Below, in pieces: positions 15,371 to 16,961 of a stretch of DNA of 16,961 nucleotides. Every line of letters starts with the position of its first letter. The first letter of the stretch is position 1. Under the pieces are notes generated by a model. The model worked only from the letters and a program-made list of their open reading frames with translations. It did no database searches and was not told where the DNA came from. This stretch comes from Defluviitaleaceae bacterium (GTDB lineage: Bacteria; Bacillota; Clostridia; Lachnospirales; WRAA01). The position numbers and the translations under genes were made by a program. Location of the stretch: assembly GCA_009780445.1 (NCBI GenBank), contig WRAA01000015.1, positions 1 through 16,961 on the forward strand, given 5' to 3'.

Positions 15371-15430
15371 GATAATTTCGAGATAATTTCGCTCTATTTC
15401 GCATTGTTAACATTGCGCAACATTGTGCAT
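15360..15430. repeat. Short direct-repeat arrays upstream of the chemoreceptor promoter
   Basis: Three 11-bp units (GATAAATTCAA, GATAATTTCGA, GATAATTTCGC at 15360, 15371 and 15382) are followed by a partial unit (TCTATTTCGC, 15393-15402). A second array has CATTG at 15402, 15411 and 15421, with a TTGCGCAA palindrome in the middle. Repeats spaced by about one DNA turn upstream of a promoter suggest protein binding. Confidence 0.6.
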
Positions 15431-15457
15431 AACAAAGGCCGCTGTTTTCGGCGGCCT
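15431..15457 (-). terminator. Probable terminator of the potC-potD operon
   Basis: On the minus strand AGGCCGC (15457-15451) pairs perfectly with GCGGCCT (15442-15436), followed by a weak T-rich tail TTGTTATG. It starts 9 bases after the potD stop codon. Confidence 0.65.
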
Positions 15458-15466
15458 AAATATGAT

Positions 15467-16519
15467 CTAACTGGCCAAGACTGTGGTGAACGCCCTGGTA
15501 TATACCTCTCTGAACTCGCCAAGATCAATGAATACCTCGAGACGCCGGTACTCTTCGTCGGTGATGTCGAACCCGGGCTTTTCGATGAGAGCCTGATCCA
15601 CCAAGCCGAGTTCAAGCGCGGTTGCGTTTGCCGTGGAATAGCCGATAAAGTTGGTGTTAAGCGCGGCTATTTCGGGGCGCAGCATAAAGTTGATGAAGGC
15701 TTCCGCGCCCTCCGGGTTTGGCGAATTGTGCGGAATCACCATGGCATCCACCCAGAGGTTGGAGCCTTCGCGCGGAATAACGTAGTTAAGGTCGGGGTTG
15801 TGCATCATCGTGAATACCGCGTCGCCGGAGTAAACCACCGCGAGAGCCGCCTCGCCGGCTATCATCAGATCCTTGACAACATCCGTCACATAAGCCTGCA
15901 CCAGCGGTCTCTGCTCTATCAGCAAGTCCCGCGCGCGGTTGACCTCGCCCTCGTCCTTTGTGTTGAGCGAATATCCCAGGAGCTTTAACGCCACTGCCAG
16001 CGAGTCCCGTTCGGAGTTGTACATAAATATTTGCCCGGCGTAGTCCGGGTTCCACAGAGCCGCCCAGCTGTCTATCACGCTGTTGACCATGGTTGTGTTG
16101 TAGAGTATGCCCACACTGCCCCACTTGTACGGTGCGGCGAAGCGTCTGTCCGGGTCGAAGCTAAGCCCGATGAAGCGTTCCGCCACATGCTCGATATTCG
16201 GCACATTGTCGAAATTTATCGGCCGCAGCAGATCCTCATATATCATGCGGTAGATCATGTAGTCGGATGGAAAGAGAACGTCGTACACATTGCCGCCCAT
16301 GGCGATTGCGGTGTACATGGCTTCGTTGCTCTCGAACGTACTGTAGATTACGGATATGCCGTATTCTTCCTCGAACATCGGGATAACGTCTGGGTTTATA
16401 TAGTGCCCCCAGTTATACACGTGTATCGAGTCGCCCCCGCTTGCGCCGCCGGCACAGCCTGTTGTAAGCAATAACGATCCCGCAAGCATTGCGGTAACTG
16501 CAAATTTTTTCACTATCAT
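15467..16519 (-). CDS. potD: Spermidine/putrescine-binding lipoprotein PotD
   Basis: Extracellular solute-binding lipoprotein (350 aa) of the polyamine ABC transporter; it captures spermidine or putrescine and delivers it to the membrane permeases. The signal peptide MIVKKFAVTAMLAGSLLLTTG ends at a lipobox-type Cys22. Typical PotD features follow: IHVYNWGHYINPDVIPMFEEEYGISV at the start of the mature protein, YDVLFPSDYMIYRM, APYKWGSVGILYNTTMV, and NLWVDAMVIPHNSPNPEGAEAFINFML. The ATG at 16519 overlaps the potC stop as ATGA, supporting it through translational coupling, although a GTG six bases later has better distance from AGAGGAAG. Polyamine type cannot be decided from sequence. Confidence 0.95.
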   Translation of the reverse strand: MIVKKFAVTAMLAGSLLLTTGCAGGASGGDSIHVYNWGHYINPDVIPMFEEEYGISVIYSTFESNEAMYTAIAMGGNVYDVLFPSDYMIYRMIYEDLLRPINFDNVPNIEHVAERFIGLSFDPDRRFAAPYKWGSVGILYNTTMVNSVIDSWAALWNPDYAGQIFMYNSERDSLAVALKLLGYSLNTKDEGEVNRARDLLIEQRPLVQAYVTDVVKDLMIAGEAALAVVYSGDAVFTMMHNPDLNYVIPREGSNLWVDAMVIPHNSPNPEGAEAFINFMLRPEIAALNTNFIGYSTANATALELGLVDQALIEKPGFDITDEEYRRLEVFIDLGEFREVYTRAFTTVLAS

Positions 16520-16961
16520 CTTCCTCTCAGTTTTTTTGAGTCCCTGATATTTATGATGAACAGCAGGACTATCACGAACAAGAACATCAGCGTGGACAGC
16601 GCGTTGATCATGGGGTTTACGCCCGTGCGCGCCATCGAGAATATTACGATGGAAAGATTGCTGACCCCGGCGCCCGTGGTGAAGAAGCTCACCATAAAGT
16701 CGTCCACCGAAAGCGTAAAGGCCAGCACCCATCCCGTGACAATGCCGGGCATAAGCTGCGGCACAACCACCTTCAAGAACGCGTACCACGGGCTTGCGCC
16801 GAGATCCAGCGCGGCTTCGTACAGGTGTTTGTTCATGTGCTTGAAGCGCGGCAGGACGGACAGTATCACATAGGGTATGTTGAAGGCCACGTGGGACATC
16901 AGCAGGGTCATGTAACCCAGCCTGCCCGCGCCCACCAGCCGGAACACGCTAAGGTACAGGA
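16516..16961 (-). CDS. potC: Spermidine/putrescine ABC transporter permease PotC, C-terminal part
   Basis: C-terminal portion of an inner-membrane permease subunit of the polyamine ABC transporter; the 5' end lies beyond the right edge and the frame is open to it. The EAA loop that contacts the ATPase is clear: YEAALDLGASPWYAFLKVVVPQLMPGI. It is followed by hydrophobic segments and LSVDDFMVSFFTTGAGVSNL, typical of PotC. It ends RDSKKLRGR and its TGA overlaps the potD ATG by four bases. Genes potA and potB are expected outside the window to the right. Confidence 0.95.
   Translation of the reverse strand, partial: LYLSVFRLVGAGRLGYMTLLMSHVAFNIPYVILSVLPRFKHMNKHLYEAALDLGASPWYAFLKVVVPQLMPGIVTGWVLAFTLSVDDFMVSFFTTGAGVSNLSIVIFSMARTGVNPMINALSTLMFLFVIVLLFIINIRDSKKLRGR

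Noticed and set aside
16520..16789. Longer PotD start upstream in the potC region
   Set aside because: The extension is potC read in the wrong frame. The true start gives a lipoprotein signal peptide and an ATGA overlap with potC.

Overview
The window looks like a chromosomal segment of an uncultured, fairly GC-rich member of the Firmicutes, probably class Clostridia. The evidence is a SAM-I (S-box) riboswitch before metK, a sortase with its cell-wall substrate, a lipoprotein-type PotD, TTGACA/TATAAT-type promoters, strong GGAGG ribosome binding sites and many rho-independent terminators. I cannot name the genus. I see no rRNA, tRNA, CRISPR array, phage genes or intact transposase.

Layout. 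(1) 1-3906, plus strand: the 3' part of alaS with its terminator, then alanine racemase (alr) behind its own extended -10 promoter, then an AGCS-type sodium:alanine symporter and a terminator. All three genes handle alanine. (2) 3932-7250, plus strand: a tightly packed operon of mannonate dehydratase (uxuA) and two different Gfo/Idh/MocA dehydrogenases, probably for hexuronate or related sugar-acid breakdown. (3) 7272-8098: a single-gene unit for an unusual short flagellin-like protein that lacks the usual N-terminal helix. (4) 8111-9710: a long imperfect hairpin, the SAM-I riboswitch with terminator, metK with a TTG start, a second long palindrome and a terminator. (5) 9713-12436: a strong promoter, a sortase-anchored surface protein (Flg_new_2/InlB-like repeats, Pro-Thr stalk, VPQTG sorting signal) and an overlapping class B sortase. 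(6) 12437-12691: a 212-bp MITE-like element with 24-bp terminal inverted repeats and a TAA duplication, then a bidirectional terminator. (7) 12705-15430, minus strand: a large Cache-type chemoreceptor with several HAMP-like repeats, preceded by three small direct-repeat arrays. (8) 15436-16961, minus strand: the end of a spermidine/putrescine ABC transporter operon (potC partial, potD).

Most genes are routine. The parts worth a second look lie between genes and in the surface biology. Two unrelated palindromic elements sit directly after a TAA stop codon, each with TAA repeated on the far side, and each separates a gene from its terminator. A third long hairpin lies upstream of the metK riboswitch. 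The flagellin-like protein and the dedicated sortase-substrate pair are the best candidates for unusual protein biology. I did not find a clearly new multi-gene system.
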